Of a stretch of 64,000 nucleotides of DNA, positions 27,318 to 36,204 are shown one piece after another. Every line of letters begins with the position of its first letter. Within the stretch, counting starts at the first letter, position 1. The notes under the pieces were generated by a model. That model was not told where the DNA came from. It worked only from the letters and a program-made list of their open reading frames with translations, and searched no databases. Both the position numbers and the translations under genes were made by a program. The stretch covers positions 293,426 to 357,425 of the forward strand of contig NZ_KB233224.1 in assembly GCF_000314855.2 (NCBI RefSeq), read 5' to 3'. The stretch comes from Providencia burhodogranariea DSM 19968. GTDB lineage: Bacteria > Pseudomonadota > Gammaproteobacteria > Enterobacterales > Enterobacteriaceae.

Positions 27318-28466
27318 TCACCACTCTGCAAAACAGCCATCTTCATGATACCAAATAGGGTTTTTCCAATTAGGTGGTATACGAGCAGCATCTATAACTT
27401 TATCTTCATCGATAACCACACCTAGACCAGGCTTATCTAAAGGTTTGATATAACCGTCTGTGATGATGAAGTCCTCTTTATTTAAGATATAGTCTAAAAG
27501 GTCAGCACCTTGATTGTAATGAATTCCCATCGATTGCTCCTGCAATACTGCATTCGGTGAAATGAAATCAACCGTTAAACAAGCAGACAAAGCTATTGGT
27601 CCCAACGGGCAATGTGGTGCCAAACCCACATTATAACAATCAGCCATACTGGCGATTTTAATTCCTTCTGTAATTCCACCTGCATGCGAGATATCAGGTT
27701 GAAGGATTGCCAATCCTCCAGCTTCTAAGATGGTTTTTACATCATGGCGGCAAAAGGTTCTTTCACCAGCTGCCAGCGGAATAGACGTACTTTGAGACAA
27801 TGTTGAATAGTATCCAGAAAACTCAGGAAGTACGGGTTCTTCAATAAATAATGGCCGATAAGAAGTGAGCTCATGTAATAGAACCTTAGCCATTGGCATG
27901 GAAACACGACCATGAAAATCAAGACCAAAATCAATTTTATTACCAAAATGGCTACGTATTTCAGCAATACGCTCAACAACAGCATCAATGCTCCGATGTG
28001 AATCTAGAAACTTCAACTTTCCACAACCATTTAGTTTAAATGTATCCCACCCTGCTTCAACTAATGTTTCTATTTGAGCAATTTCATCTGATGGATCATC
28101 GCCACCAACCCATGTATAGGTTTTCATTTTGTCTCGAACTTTACCACCTAGCAGTTCATAAACAGGTTGAGACAAATATTTTCCTTTAATATCCCAAAGT
28201 GCTTGGTCAATACCGGAAATAGCAGACATTAAAATCGGACCACCACGATAAAATCCACCAGCATAAAGAGTTTGCCATATAGCATTGATATTAAGTGGAT
28301 TTTTCCCTAAAAGGAGAGATTCAAATGACTTAACCGCGGTAGCAACGGTTTCTGCTTGCCCCTCTAGTACAGGTTCTCCCCATCCAGTGATGCCCTCATC
28401 CGTATCGATGGCTAAAAATTGCCATCGTGGAGCAACATGGTAAAGTCGTAGCGCGGTAATTTTCAT
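27318..28466 (-). CDS. dgoD: D-galactonate dehydratase
   Basis: A 382-residue enolase-superfamily enzyme that tracks E. coli DgoD nearly end to end. Diagnostic segments are [63 protein letters not shown] and [16 protein letters not shown], with the C terminus ending AEW as in E. coli. The enzyme dehydrates D-galactonate to 2-keto-3-deoxygalactonate using Mg2+ held by the Asp-Glu-Glu set; the His in APHCP is catalytic. The start immediately follows the dgoA stop (TAAATG). It is the last gene of the operon, followed by a terminator. Confidence 0.95.
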   Translation of the reverse strand: MKITALRLYHVAPRWQFLAIDTDEGITGWGEPVLEGQAETVATAVKSFESLLLGKNPLNINAIWQTLYAGGFYRGGPILMSAISGIDQALWDIKGKYLSQPVYELLGGKVRDKMKTYTWVGGDDPSDEIAQIETLVEAGWDTFKLNGCGKLKFLDSHRSIDAVVERIAEIRSHFGNKIDFGLDFHGRVSMPMAKVLLHELTSYRPLFIEEPVLPEFSGYYSTLSQSTSIPLAAGERTFCRHDVKTILEAGGLAILQPDISHAGGITEGIKIASMADCYNVGLAPHCPLGPIALSACLTVDFISPNAVLQEQSMGIHYNQGADLLDYILNKEDFIITDGYIKPLDKPGLGVVIDEDKVIDAARIPPNWKNPIWYHEDGCFAEW

Positions 28467-29081
28467 TTAATTAATCTCATACCAAGCACGAACAAAATCT
28501 TCCGCAGCTTTTTTGGTTGCTTCTACTGATTGCCCAGCGCAATAAAGATCGGAACCTAAACCTGCGCCTTGGCAGCCCATTTCAATAAATTGATATAGAT
28601 TTTGGGTGGTTACACCACCAACTGCATAGATCGCCTGCTGTTTAGGCACTATTGCACGAACAGCTTTGATATAAGCGATATCAATCCCAACACATGGAAA
28701 AATTTTAATGACATCTGCGCCTGCATCAATGGCTTGATAAATTTCTGATGGTGTAAAAGCGCCAATATAGGTTTGTAACCCGGCCAATTTCGCTTGGCGA
28801 ATTAAATCTGGGTTCGTGTTTGGCGTAACCATCAGCTTGCCACCACAATTAATCAGCGAATCAAGATAAGCCTGTTGTGTAACAGTACCAGCACCAATGA
28901 GAATTCTATCGCCCCATTCTTTTTGCAATAATTGGATGCTTTCCAACCAATTTGGTGAATTAGTCGGTACTTCAATCATTTCAAATCCCGTATCAACAAG
29001 CACTTGTGCATGAGCAAGGACCTCTTTTGGTGTAATACCACGTAAAATAGCAATTAAAGGAATTTTAGGAATAAAGTTCAT
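28467..29081 (-). CDS. dgoA: 2-dehydro-3-deoxy-6-phosphogalactonate aldolase
   Basis: A 204-residue class I KDPG/KDPGal aldolase. The ATG at 29081 is chosen because AGGAGC lies nine bases upstream; a farther ATG at 29102 lacks a site. Visible motifs are LIAILRGITPKE, GFEMIEVPTNSPN, ILIGAGTVT and VIKIFPC, which contains the Schiff-base lysine, close to E. coli DgoA in length (205) and order. It splits the phosphorylated ketodeoxy sugar acid into pyruvate and glyceraldehyde-3-phosphate. The start overlaps the end of dgoK by 17 bases. Confidence 0.94.
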   Translation of the reverse strand: MNFIPKIPLIAILRGITPKEVLAHAQVLVDTGFEMIEVPTNSPNWLESIQLLQKEWGDRILIGAGTVTQQAYLDSLINCGGKLMVTPNTNPDLIRQAKLAGLQTYIGAFTPSEIYQAIDAGADVIKIFPCVGIDIAYIKAVRAIVPKQQAIYAVGGVTTQNLYQFIEMGCQGAGLGSDLYCAGQSVEATKKAAEDFVRAWYEIN

Positions 29082-29967
29082 CGTAGATGCTCCTGAAGCC
29101 ATAAAGGATCCCTTGTTCAGGATCGATCGCTGTGGTTTCGATATGATTTAATTGAAATGCCTGTTGATACAATTTTGCCAATGCTGGGGCGGCAATAATT
29201 GAAAAGGATGAGGCGTTTTTAAAATGTGTTAATTGAGTTGCAACTTCGTGACCAATTAATAAACCAGATAACCAACCTGCGACCATTTCAGCTGGCATTT
29301 GATGTAATACTCGGGCTGATCGTGCAATAAATAGTTTAGAAATGATATCGCTACCCGCTAAAGTTCCCTCTTTCAAACCAAGGGCAAAGCCTTCAGGCAA
29401 CACAGCTTTAGGGACTGACTGCCCCAGTAAGCTATGTTGCATCAAAATATAATATAGCTCACCAGTCATGATGGTATTGAAAGACGTGATCTGCCCATCG
29501 ATTGGCTCAATCCATTTGGAGTGCGTGCCAGGGAAAACATAGCAATCGTCATTCGTTAATGAAATCGCACCTAATAGCTGAACCTCTTCACCCCTCATAA
29601 CATTGGTGAAATTCAATGTATTTATTGCTAAACCTGAATGCACATATATCGGTGTTGATAAGGATGATTTAATTTGTATGCAACCACGTTTTATTGCGGA
29701 TATTGGCTGCGGCAACATTTGATAACCGCTATCAACCCAACCACGATCACTACCAATCATACCTGCGAGGATAATGGGAACTTGAAATATCTCTATCCAC
29801 GTATGCCAAGGAGATAGTGCGTCACTGAGTAATTGATCAAAATTAGGGTGCTTTAATTGTGTAATACCAATTGGTAGGGTAATAACATCGGTATTTTGAC
29901 CTTCTTCCACACGATAAGCGCGAAAATTAGTTGAGCCCCAATCAATAGCAATAAATTTGATAGTCAT
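29065..29967 (-). CDS. dgoK: 2-dehydro-3-deoxygalactonokinase
   Basis: A 300-residue kinase with the DgoK N-terminal phosphate-binding motif AIDWGSTNFRAY, the GMIGSDRGW segment and the FPGTHSKWI motif typical of the family. It phosphorylates 2-keto-3-deoxygalactonate at C6 for the DgoA aldolase. Start overlaps the lactonase stop by four bases, and the end overlaps dgoA. Slightly longer than E. coli DgoK (292), otherwise complete. Confidence 0.93.
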   Translation of the reverse strand: MTIKFIAIDWGSTNFRAYRVEEGQNTDVITLPIGITQLKHPNFDQLLSDALSPWHTWIEIFQVPIILAGMIGSDRGWVDSGYQMLPQPISAIKRGCIQIKSSLSTPIYVHSGLAINTLNFTNVMRGEEVQLLGAISLTNDDCYVFPGTHSKWIEPIDGQITSFNTIMTGELYYILMQHSLLGQSVPKAVLPEGFALGLKEGTLAGSDIISKLFIARSARVLHQMPAEMVAGWLSGLLIGHEVATQLTHFKNASSFSIIAAPALAKLYQQAFQLNHIETTAIDPEQGILYGFRSIYDELYS

Positions 29968-30851
29968 TCTGATATTCCTTTAATGCCATTTATATTTGAT
30001 AATTTAAATCGATTCATAAATTTGCCTTTACCTGCAAATGGAATTGCTAGCACGCGACCTTGCCATTTATCATCAACGGTTAAACCTAAAGAAGCAGTAG
30101 TGATATAAAGAGTTGTCAGGTCTTGCCCACCAAAGCAGCAACTGGTGGGATTGATAGCCGGTAGAGAAATATAATCAATCTGCGTTGTGGCTTGATTCCC
30201 TAACGAATAAATTGCTAATTCAGAAGCTCCCCATCTGGCATTCCACAGTTTATTTTCAACACATAAGGTGGAACCGTCAGGAGAACCACGTTCCGCGTGA
30301 GCAAAAATTTGCTGTGTTTTCATCTGATCATTGCTTTGGTAGATAATATTCAGCTTTGAATCAGCAAAATATAATGTTTGATTTACCCAACATAGCGTGT
30401 TTGATATGCCAACAGGCTGACCACATAATTCAACGATTTGTTTTTCATGACAAAATTTATACCAATTACCCATTTTTTCCGGTTCTAAATAACCCATAGT
30501 GCCGAAAAAAAGTTCTCCTTGTGGTGATATAGCCGCTTCATTAGGGCGAGTCACACAAGGAATATCGGGATATTCAGCTAATTTTTGCTCTAAACTATCT
30601 TTAGCAATGTCATATAAATAAATACCATTAACTGTGATAAGTAGTAATTTATGGTGGTCTGTCGTTAATGTGATGGCACTCGTTAAATAAGGTAATTCTC
30701 TATTTTGTGTCAAACCCGTTATCGGATCATAAATAAGCAGATTCTTCTCGATAATATCGAGAAAAAATAAACGCTGATTTTTCTCACACCAAATCGGGCT
30801 CTCACCCAACGTATAGCAATGAGAGTCTGCCATTTCGATAATAAAGGTCAT
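29964..30851 (-). CDS. SMP-30/gluconolactonase-family lactonase (probable galactonolactonase)
   Basis: A 295-residue six-bladed propeller protein of the SMP-30/LRE family. LGESPIWCEKNQRLFFLDI near the N terminus carries the metal-binding Glu, TRPNEAAISPQGELFFGTM the middle Asn segment, and SPDGSTLCVENKLWNARWG the catalytic Asp/Asn region. Members hydrolyse sugar lactones with a divalent metal. In this operon it would open galactono-lactone to galactonate, between the SDR dehydrogenase and DgoD. AAGGAGG precedes its ATG, 14 bases after the SDR stop. The exact lactone is inferred from context. Confidence 0.85.
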   Translation of the reverse strand: MTFIIEMADSHCYTLGESPIWCEKNQRLFFLDIIEKNLLIYDPITGLTQNRELPYLTSAITLTTDHHKLLLITVNGIYLYDIAKDSLEQKLAEYPDIPCVTRPNEAAISPQGELFFGTMGYLEPEKMGNWYKFCHEKQIVELCGQPVGISNTLCWVNQTLYFADSKLNIIYQSNDQMKTQQIFAHAERGSPDGSTLCVENKLWNARWGASELAIYSLGNQATTQIDYISLPAINPTSCCFGGQDLTTLYITTASLGLTVDDKWQGRVLAIPFAGKGKFMNRFKLSNINGIKGISE

Positions 30852-30865
30852 GACGCCTCCTTATG

Positions 30866-31645
30866 TTAATCGCAGTAAACTTGAGAACGACCACCATCAA
30901 TGAGAATATCGGTTGCATTGATAAATGCGGCTTCATCAGAACCTAAAAATAATGCGGTATAAGCGACCTCTTCAGGTCGACCAATACGTTTGCATGGAAG
31001 AATTTCTGTTTGCCGGCGTTCTTCTTCCTCTGGGTTTTCGCAGCTATTAAAATAATCTTCAGCAATTGGCGTTTTTATCAATCCAGGGGAAATCGAGTTA
31101 ACACGAATCCCTTGAGCCGCATATTGGATCCCTAACGCACGTGTTAATCCAATTAGTCCATGCTTTACAACAGGATAAGGAAATGAATTGGCAATGATTT
31201 TATGTCCATGGACGGAAGCAATATTAATGATGTTGCCATATTGCTTGTCTAACATATGAGGTAATACCGCCTGACAGCAATTCCACACGCCCTCTAAATC
31301 AACAGAAAAACAGCGCTTCCATTCCTCAGTAGATAGTGCAACGGGATCATTAAACACATTAATTCCTGCGTTATTTACTAAAACATCAATTCGACCAAAT
31401 ACTGAAAGTGCAGTTTCAATCATGGTACTAATATCATGTTGTTGGCTGACATCGACCTGAACAGCAATACAGTGACGCCCTGTCTTTTGATTTAACTCAT
31501 CTGCGAGGATTTGAGCTTTATTTAATTGAATATCTGCAAGTAAAACATCAGCACCTTGATTCGCGTATAACGTTGCAATAGCGGCACCAATTCCTTGTGC
31601 GGCTCCTGTTACAATGATTTTTTTATTAAGAACTCGATTACACAT
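30866..31645 (-). CDS. SDR oxidoreductase, probable aldose 1-dehydrogenase
   Basis: A 259-residue classical short-chain dehydrogenase. The cofactor motif TGAAQGIGAAIA is near residues 13-24, the acid DI after beta-2 (LLADIQ) suggests NAD+ preference, NNAGIN is near 91-96, and the catalytic Ser (INIASVHGH) and Tyr-x3-Lys (YPVVKHG) are present. As first gene of the dgo operon it most likely oxidises D-galactose (or a similar aldose such as fucose or arabinose) to the lactone. Exact substrate is inferred only from neighbours. The promoter should lie in the divergent region at 31646-32026. Confidence 0.82.
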   Translation of the reverse strand: MCNRVLNKKIIVTGAAQGIGAAIATLYANQGADVLLADIQLNKAQILADELNQKTGRHCIAVQVDVSQQHDISTMIETALSVFGRIDVLVNNAGINVFNDPVALSTEEWKRCFSVDLEGVWNCCQAVLPHMLDKQYGNIINIASVHGHKIIANSFPYPVVKHGLIGLTRALGIQYAAQGIRVNSISPGLIKTPIAEDYFNSCENPEEEERRQTEILPCKRIGRPEEVAYTALFLGSDEAAFINATDILIDGGRSQVYCD

Positions 31646-32026
31646 ATTTAGAGATACCTTCTATATAAGTAAGGTGCATCTACTCTATTGGGTAGGAAGC
31701 AATAATTTGATGGAAGTATATCGAGAAGGAAAATGGAGGATCTGTGAGTCTCTTCACTCTATAAAGTGAACTAAGTTTACTTAAAAAGTGTGTTTTTAGC
31801 GGAATGCCTATTCGCGCATAAAAATAAAAATTTAATGCATTGATAAATAATAATTAAAGAAAAAAATATGGCACGCTAAAAATATAATACTAATCATTGT
31901 TTAGTTTTATGTGTGATGTGATTGTCAAAGAACTAAAAATAGATTAATTAGACTGGCATCACTTGAAATGCCATTAAGCCTGTTTTTAGCAATGGCAATA
32001 AAAAAATAAAACAGTGAGGATTTATA
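31646..32026. promoter_or_regulatory. Divergent control region of the galactose locus
   Basis: A 380-base gap between the divergent SDR operon and the sugar porter gene. It contains two spaced dyads: AAGTGAAC-taa-GTTTACTT at 31764-31782 (one mismatch) and TGGCAT-n8-ATGCCA at 31954-31973. They are candidate sites for the ROK repressor encoded at 33455-34666. The gap before the epimerase also contains GGCA-n6-TGCC, weakly like the second dyad. Confidence 0.45.
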
Positions 32027-33430
32027 ATGACAAATTCTTCAGCCCAACTGCTTAAGATGAGAAATATATGGGTGATGTGCCTAGTTGCCGCTTGTGGTGG
32101 ATTATTATTCGGTTATGACTGGGTAGTTATTGGTGGTGCAAAACCTTTTTATGAAGCCTATTTTAATATTACCGATCCCGCATTAATCGGCTGGGCGATG
32201 AGCTCCGCTTTAGTCGGCTGTATTCTTGGTGCCATCTTATCAGGCACACTTTCTGATCGTTATGGTCGTAAATTACCGCTAATACTCGCTGCAATATTAT
32301 TTGGAATTTCCGCACTAGGAACTGCAATAACCTCATCATTTGACCATTTTATTTGGTTTAGAATTCTAGGTGGCATTGCAATTGGGATTGCTTCCGCCTT
32401 ATCACCTATTTATATTGCAGAAATTAGCCCAAGTGAACAGCGTGGTCGCTTTGTTGCGGTTAACCAATTAACTATCGTTATCGGAGTGTTAGCTGCACAA
32501 ATCATCAATTTATTAATTGCTGAGCCTGTTGCAACAGGTAGTACACTGGCTGAAATCGCCACAACATGGAATGGGCAATCCGGTTGGCGCTATATGTTTG
32601 CTGCACAAATCATTCCATCAGTGATTTTCTTTGTATTAATGCTATTTATGCCAGAATCACCGCGTTGGTTAATTAAAGTAGGTAAAGAGTCGAGAGCTCG
32701 CGAAACATTATTAAAGATCGGAAATGCCCACTACGCAGATAAAACAGTCTCTGCGATCAAACAATCAATGGGGCAAGAATCCGCTAAAGTTCCTTTCTCC
32801 GCAATTTTTGCTGCAGATGTTAGACCTATCATGGTGATTGGCATCGTGCTAGCTATCTTCCAACAATGGTGCGGGATTAATGTTATCTTTAATTACGCAC
32901 AGGAAATATTTGCTTCAGCGGGTTTTGATATTAATGACACATTAAAATCAATTGTAGCAACAGGGATTATTAACCTTATTTTCACTGTATTGGCATTACC
33001 TTTAGTCGATAAACTGGGCCGTAGAAAATTAATGTTAATCGGTTCAGCGGGCCTATGTATTATCTATATTTTGATTGCATTAGCCTATTCAACAGGAACA
33101 TTAGGTATACCCGTGTTAGCACTCGTTCTCGCTGCAATTTCTGTTTATGCAATGACATTAGCGCCTGTTACTTGGGTTCTTTTATCTGAAATATTCCCTA
33201 ACCGAATTCGTGGCATTGCAATGTCAGTCGCAACTTTAGCACTTTGGATAGCTTGTTTCGCATTAACATATTCATTCCCACTATTGAATGCCAATTTAGG
33301 TGCATCCGGTAGTTTCTTATTATATGGTGTGATTTGTTTAATTGGTTTTGCATTTGTATTCAAACGCGTACCAGAAACAAAAGGTGTTTCATTAGAAGAA
33401 CTAGAAAATCGTTTAATCAGTAACAAATAA
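32027..33430 (+). CDS. MFS sugar:proton symporter (GalP/XylE-like)
   Basis: A 467-residue twelve-helix transporter of the sugar-porter family. Signature motifs are GGLLFGYDWVVIGGA at the first helix, the loop SDRYGRK between helices 2 and 3, PESPRWL after helix 6, QQWCGINVIFNY in helix 7, the repeat VDKLGRRK, and PETKGVSLEELE at the end. These point to an inner-membrane hexose:H+ symporter. Placed divergently from the galactose-oxidation operon, it is the likely galactose importer. The ATG has a GTGAGGA site. A hairpin overlapping the neighbouring stop lies 10 bases after the end. Confidence 0.9.
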   Translation: MTNSSAQLLKMRNIWVMCLVAACGGLLFGYDWVVIGGAKPFYEAYFNITDPALIGWAMSSALVGCILGAILSGTLSDRYGRKLPLILAAILFGISALGTAITSSFDHFIWFRILGGIAIGIASALSPIYIAEISPSEQRGRFVAVNQLTIVIGVLAAQIINLLIAEPVATGSTLAEIATTWNGQSGWRYMFAAQIIPSVIFFVLMLFMPESPRWLIKVGKESRARETLLKIGNAHYADKTVSAIKQSMGQESAKVPFSAIFAADVRPIMVIGIVLAIFQQWCGINVIFNYAQEIFASAGFDINDTLKSIVATGIINLIFTVLALPLVDKLGRRKLMLIGSAGLCIIYILIALAYSTGTLGIPVLALVLAAISVYAMTLAPVTWVLLSEIFPNRIRGIAMSVATLALWIACFALTYSFPLLNANLGASGSFLLYGVICLIGFAFVFKRVPETKGVSLEELENRLISNK

Positions 33431-33439
33431 AAACAACCA

Positions 33440-33463
33440 GCGGGTTAATCTACTTTAACCCGC
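33440..33463. terminator. Shared terminator of sugar porter and ROK repressor
   Basis: Perfect 9-bp stem GCGGGTTAA / TTAACCCGC with a 6-base loop. On the minus strand it is followed by TGGTTGTTTTTATTT. Its right arm contains the ROK stop codon. It serves the minus-strand gene well and can also end the + strand transcript. Confidence 0.8.
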
Positions 33464-34666
33464 CTCAAGTTCTTGCTCGACTAATAGGAAACCAATTCCC
33501 ATCAATCGCTCAATATCTGAAAGCTGTCCAAATTTCACTAACATCCGTTGATTGTATAAATTATTAGGATTTTCAAATGGATTTAGACACATTTGCTCAG
33601 TAATTTTATTTAACCAAACAGTACCTAATCGAGTTGTATTACCGTAAATAATGATTTGATTAATATTTAACGTTAGTAAGAAATTATAAAGGCTGATACC
33701 AATAATACGGGCTGCACGTTCTGCAACATTAACGGCTCGGCTATCTTGTTGATGGTAAAGGTGAACACAATCGTGAAACGTTAAGGCATCAAGGTCAAGT
33801 TCCTGTTGCTGATTAACTGAATGTTTCACTAATGAACGGATATCCGTCAGCATAGCTTCAGAAGACGCTATTGTTTCCAAACAACCATAGCGACCACAGC
33901 CACATTTTTTACCATCGGGAGTGACTATCGTATGACCAATTTGCCCGCTACCAAATTGTTTACCACGGTATATTTCATCATTAATGATGAATGATGAACC
34001 AATACCGTAATCGATATTCATGACACAAAAATCATTAGGTGCTTGCAAGGAAAGCCATTTTTCGGCTAACGCTAGCATGACACAATCATTATCTAAAATG
34101 ACTTCCGTATTTAAACGACTTTCAAGTAAATACTTAAATTCGATGGCTTCATGCCAAGGCGCTTGAGGCATATGCAGTGATGTTCCAGTATGAGTATCCA
34201 CCTGCCCATGGATCCCCATAACTAATTTTAGCGAGCGTTGTTGATTTTGCTTATATTGTTGTTGGTAAAAAAGAACTATTTCTCCAACCAATTCAGCCCC
34301 CGTCGAGGGAATAATGGTCCAATAGGAAGGCTCAAACTTTTGATTAATATGCCCATCAACCACAATACCGGCTAGGCGTGTTGGTGTGACGCTAAGGCAA
34401 AGAATATCGTACGGCTTATCCGCAATAGTATAAATACCATCAGAATTACCCCGTATCGGCTTATCATTCATCTTATGTGCGATAAGCCCTTCACTCAGTA
34501 ATTCAGCAATAATTTTACTAATTGCCGGAATCGTTAGCTTTGCGGCATTAGCGAGTTGCGATTTTCTCATCGCTTTATTTTTATACAATAGAGTCATAAT
34601 GACTTTGCGATTATGAAGGCGAACTTGTTTTACATTAAGCCCAACGGAGTTGATTTTTTTCAGCAT
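33455..34666 (-). CDS. ROK-family transcriptional repressor (NagC/XylR type)
   Basis: A 403-residue ROK regulator with an N-terminal winged-helix domain (about 15-70, KSQLANAAKLTIPAISKIIAE) and a C-terminal sugar-kinase-like sensor domain. The zinc-binding motif CGCGRYGCLE is near residue 255, and NIDYGIGSS is in the middle. Such proteins bind palindromic operators and release them when a sugar or sugar phosphate binds. It probably represses the galactose-oxidation locus that flanks it. The E. coli dgo operon is controlled by a GntR protein instead, so regulation differs. It is transcribed divergently from the epimerase gene, 68 bases away. Confidence 0.88.
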   Translation of the reverse strand: MLKKINSVGLNVKQVRLHNRKVIMTLLYKNKAMRKSQLANAAKLTIPAISKIIAELLSEGLIAHKMNDKPIRGNSDGIYTIADKPYDILCLSVTPTRLAGIVVDGHINQKFEPSYWTIIPSTGAELVGEIVLFYQQQYKQNQQRSLKLVMGIHGQVDTHTGTSLHMPQAPWHEAIEFKYLLESRLNTEVILDNDCVMLALAEKWLSLQAPNDFCVMNIDYGIGSSFIINDEIYRGKQFGSGQIGHTIVTPDGKKCGCGRYGCLETIASSEAMLTDIRSLVKHSVNQQQELDLDALTFHDCVHLYHQQDSRAVNVAERAARIIGISLYNFLLTLNINQIIIYGNTTRLGTVWLNKITEQMCLNPFENPNNLYNQRMLVKFGQLSDIERLMGIGFLLVEQELEAG

Positions 34667-34734
34667 AAAACAATTTGCTTAATCTGTAGAGAAAAGGCAA
34701 TTAAGTGCCATTGATAGATAAAGGTATAACAAAA

Positions 34735-35622
34735 ATGAAAAATTACTCAATAGCGAACCATGATCTTATTTTAACGGTATCTGAATTGGGTGCTTCAATT
34801 ATTGAATTATCAACTGTTGACTCGAAATTTCCACTATTACGCCCCGTCGAGTTATCTGCTGATTTTAATGCAAGTCAAAGTGCGATGTTTCCGCTTGTGC
34901 CCTTTGCAAACCGAATTAAAGGCAACTGTTTTATATGGGAAAAGCAAAAATTACACTGGCCGAAGCATGCACTGGATGCCTTTTTTTTCTTACACGGTAA
35001 TGGCTGGATACAAAATTGGGAAATCATAAAACAAAGCATTAACCAACTAACCTTTGAAGTTAACTCGGTTATCAATGACATATGCCATTATCAGGCAACC
35101 ATCAATTACCAACTATTAGATAAAGAGTTACTTATTGAATTGTCTGTCACTAATAAAAGTAAAACCCGATTTCCTTTTGGCTTAGGATTACACCCTTTTT
35201 TTACTGTGTTACCAAATACCAAAATCCAGTTTAATGCGGCAGGTTTATGGCTGGAAGATAGTAAGCATTTACCAACTGAATTTATTACCCCCATTCCCGA
35301 TACCTTTAGCTGTAACGAACAAAGGACAATACCTAACATTTGGATAAATAATGGATATACCAATTGGTCAGGAACCGCAACATTACAACATGACAATGGA
35401 ATCAATATCACCTTAACGAGTGATTGTCCTATTCTTCAAGTATTTAAATTTGCAAATAACGAAGTTAGTAACCAGCAACATAACTTTATTTGTTTAGAGC
35501 CACAATCACATGCAGTAAATGATCATAATAATCCTAACTATGGTTTGTTGAAGATACTAGAACCTGAGCAATCAACAGCAATATGGATGAAAATTGGTAT
35601 TGAATTGCCCTTGATTGCCTGA
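34735..35622 (+). CDS. Aldose 1-epimerase (mutarotase), GalM-like
   Basis: A 295-residue protein from the ATG at 34735, preceded by AAAGG; an upstream GTG start is less likely. Visible are the FPLVPFANRIKG segment, the catalytic histidines in FFLHGNGW and GLGLHPFF, and the acidic residue in CLEPQSHAVN, all as in GalM/YeaD-type epimerases. It interconverts alpha and beta anomers of galactose or related sugars, which would speed delivery of the anomer used by the dehydrogenase. It closes the galactose locus, with a 15-bp hairpin about 120 bases later. Confidence 0.86.
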   Translation: MKNYSIANHDLILTVSELGASIIELSTVDSKFPLLRPVELSADFNASQSAMFPLVPFANRIKGNCFIWEKQKLHWPKHALDAFFFLHGNGWIQNWEIIKQSINQLTFEVNSVINDICHYQATINYQLLDKELLIELSVTNKSKTRFPFGLGLHPFFTVLPNTKIQFNAAGLWLEDSKHLPTEFITPIPDTFSCNEQRTIPNIWINNGYTNWSGTATLQHDNGINITLTSDCPILQVFKFANNEVSNQQHNFICLEPQSHAVNDHNNPNYGLLKILEPEQSTAIWMKIGIELPLIA

Positions 35623-35740
35623 TTGCGAATTCTGTATTGCCAACTGGCTATTGTGAATAGGACAACCTTGAACGACATGATGCCCAAAAAATGAAGATAG
35701 AAGAAACGTTCAAATTTTTTAAGCTCTAACGATTTTTCTG

Positions 35741-35776
35741 CAATATCATCATACGAAGCCTCGTATGATGATATTT
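35741..35776 (+). terminator. 15-bp perfect hairpin downstream of the epimerase
   Basis: AATATCATCATACGA and TCGTATGATGATATT are perfect complements around a four-base loop (AGCC), with four T residues at the 3' end. The long perfect stem could be a terminator or part of a mobile-element end; a smaller AGCGA-ATA-TCGCT dyad follows at 35778-35790. Confidence 0.6.
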
Positions 35777-36146
35777 TGAGCGAATATCGCTTGAGCAACC
35801 ATACTGGCAATATCTCACTTAATTAAATAAAGACATATATTTACTTATAATTCAAATTGTTACGGCATTACTTTAAGCATCACCACAGCACAAAACACTT
35901 AAATTACCCAAATAACAAGTAATAATATGAATAAAAAAACTGTAGTATCATGTTAGCCAACTCAAATAGCATAAGTTAAATTTCAACAAACCACGCAAGC
36001 TACATATGCTAACTCAAAATTATATTCTGTAAGGTTCAAAAAAATTTGCCATAAATAAGTTTTAAATATAAAATACAATGTAGCGTCACTCTACTAAATA
36101 TAATTAATTAATGTTAATTGCCTGTGGTTTGCGTTATACTTAAAAA

Positions 36147-36204
36147 CATAAAACTACCACTTTGTAGGTATGCAAATACCACCAAATGGGGTTTTGCATT
36201 TTTA
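36147..36204 (+). ncRNA. Possible small RNA ending in a strong terminator
   Basis: A hairpin at 36170-36199 pairs ATGCAAAtACC plus CC with GGGGTTTTGCAT, loop AAAT, and is followed by TTTTT. No gene lies directly upstream that needs it. A TATACT box is at 36135-36140 with only a weak -35, so a transcript of about 58 bases is possible. The promoter is the weak point. Confidence 0.27.

Noticed and set aside
35538-35810. Minus-strand open frame of 90 codons overlapping the epimerase 3' end (reads MPVWLLKRYSLKISSYEAS)
   Set aside because: No ribosome site or recognisable family; half lies antisense to a real gene and the rest covers a perfect hairpin. It might be part of a dispersed repeat, but I could not support this.
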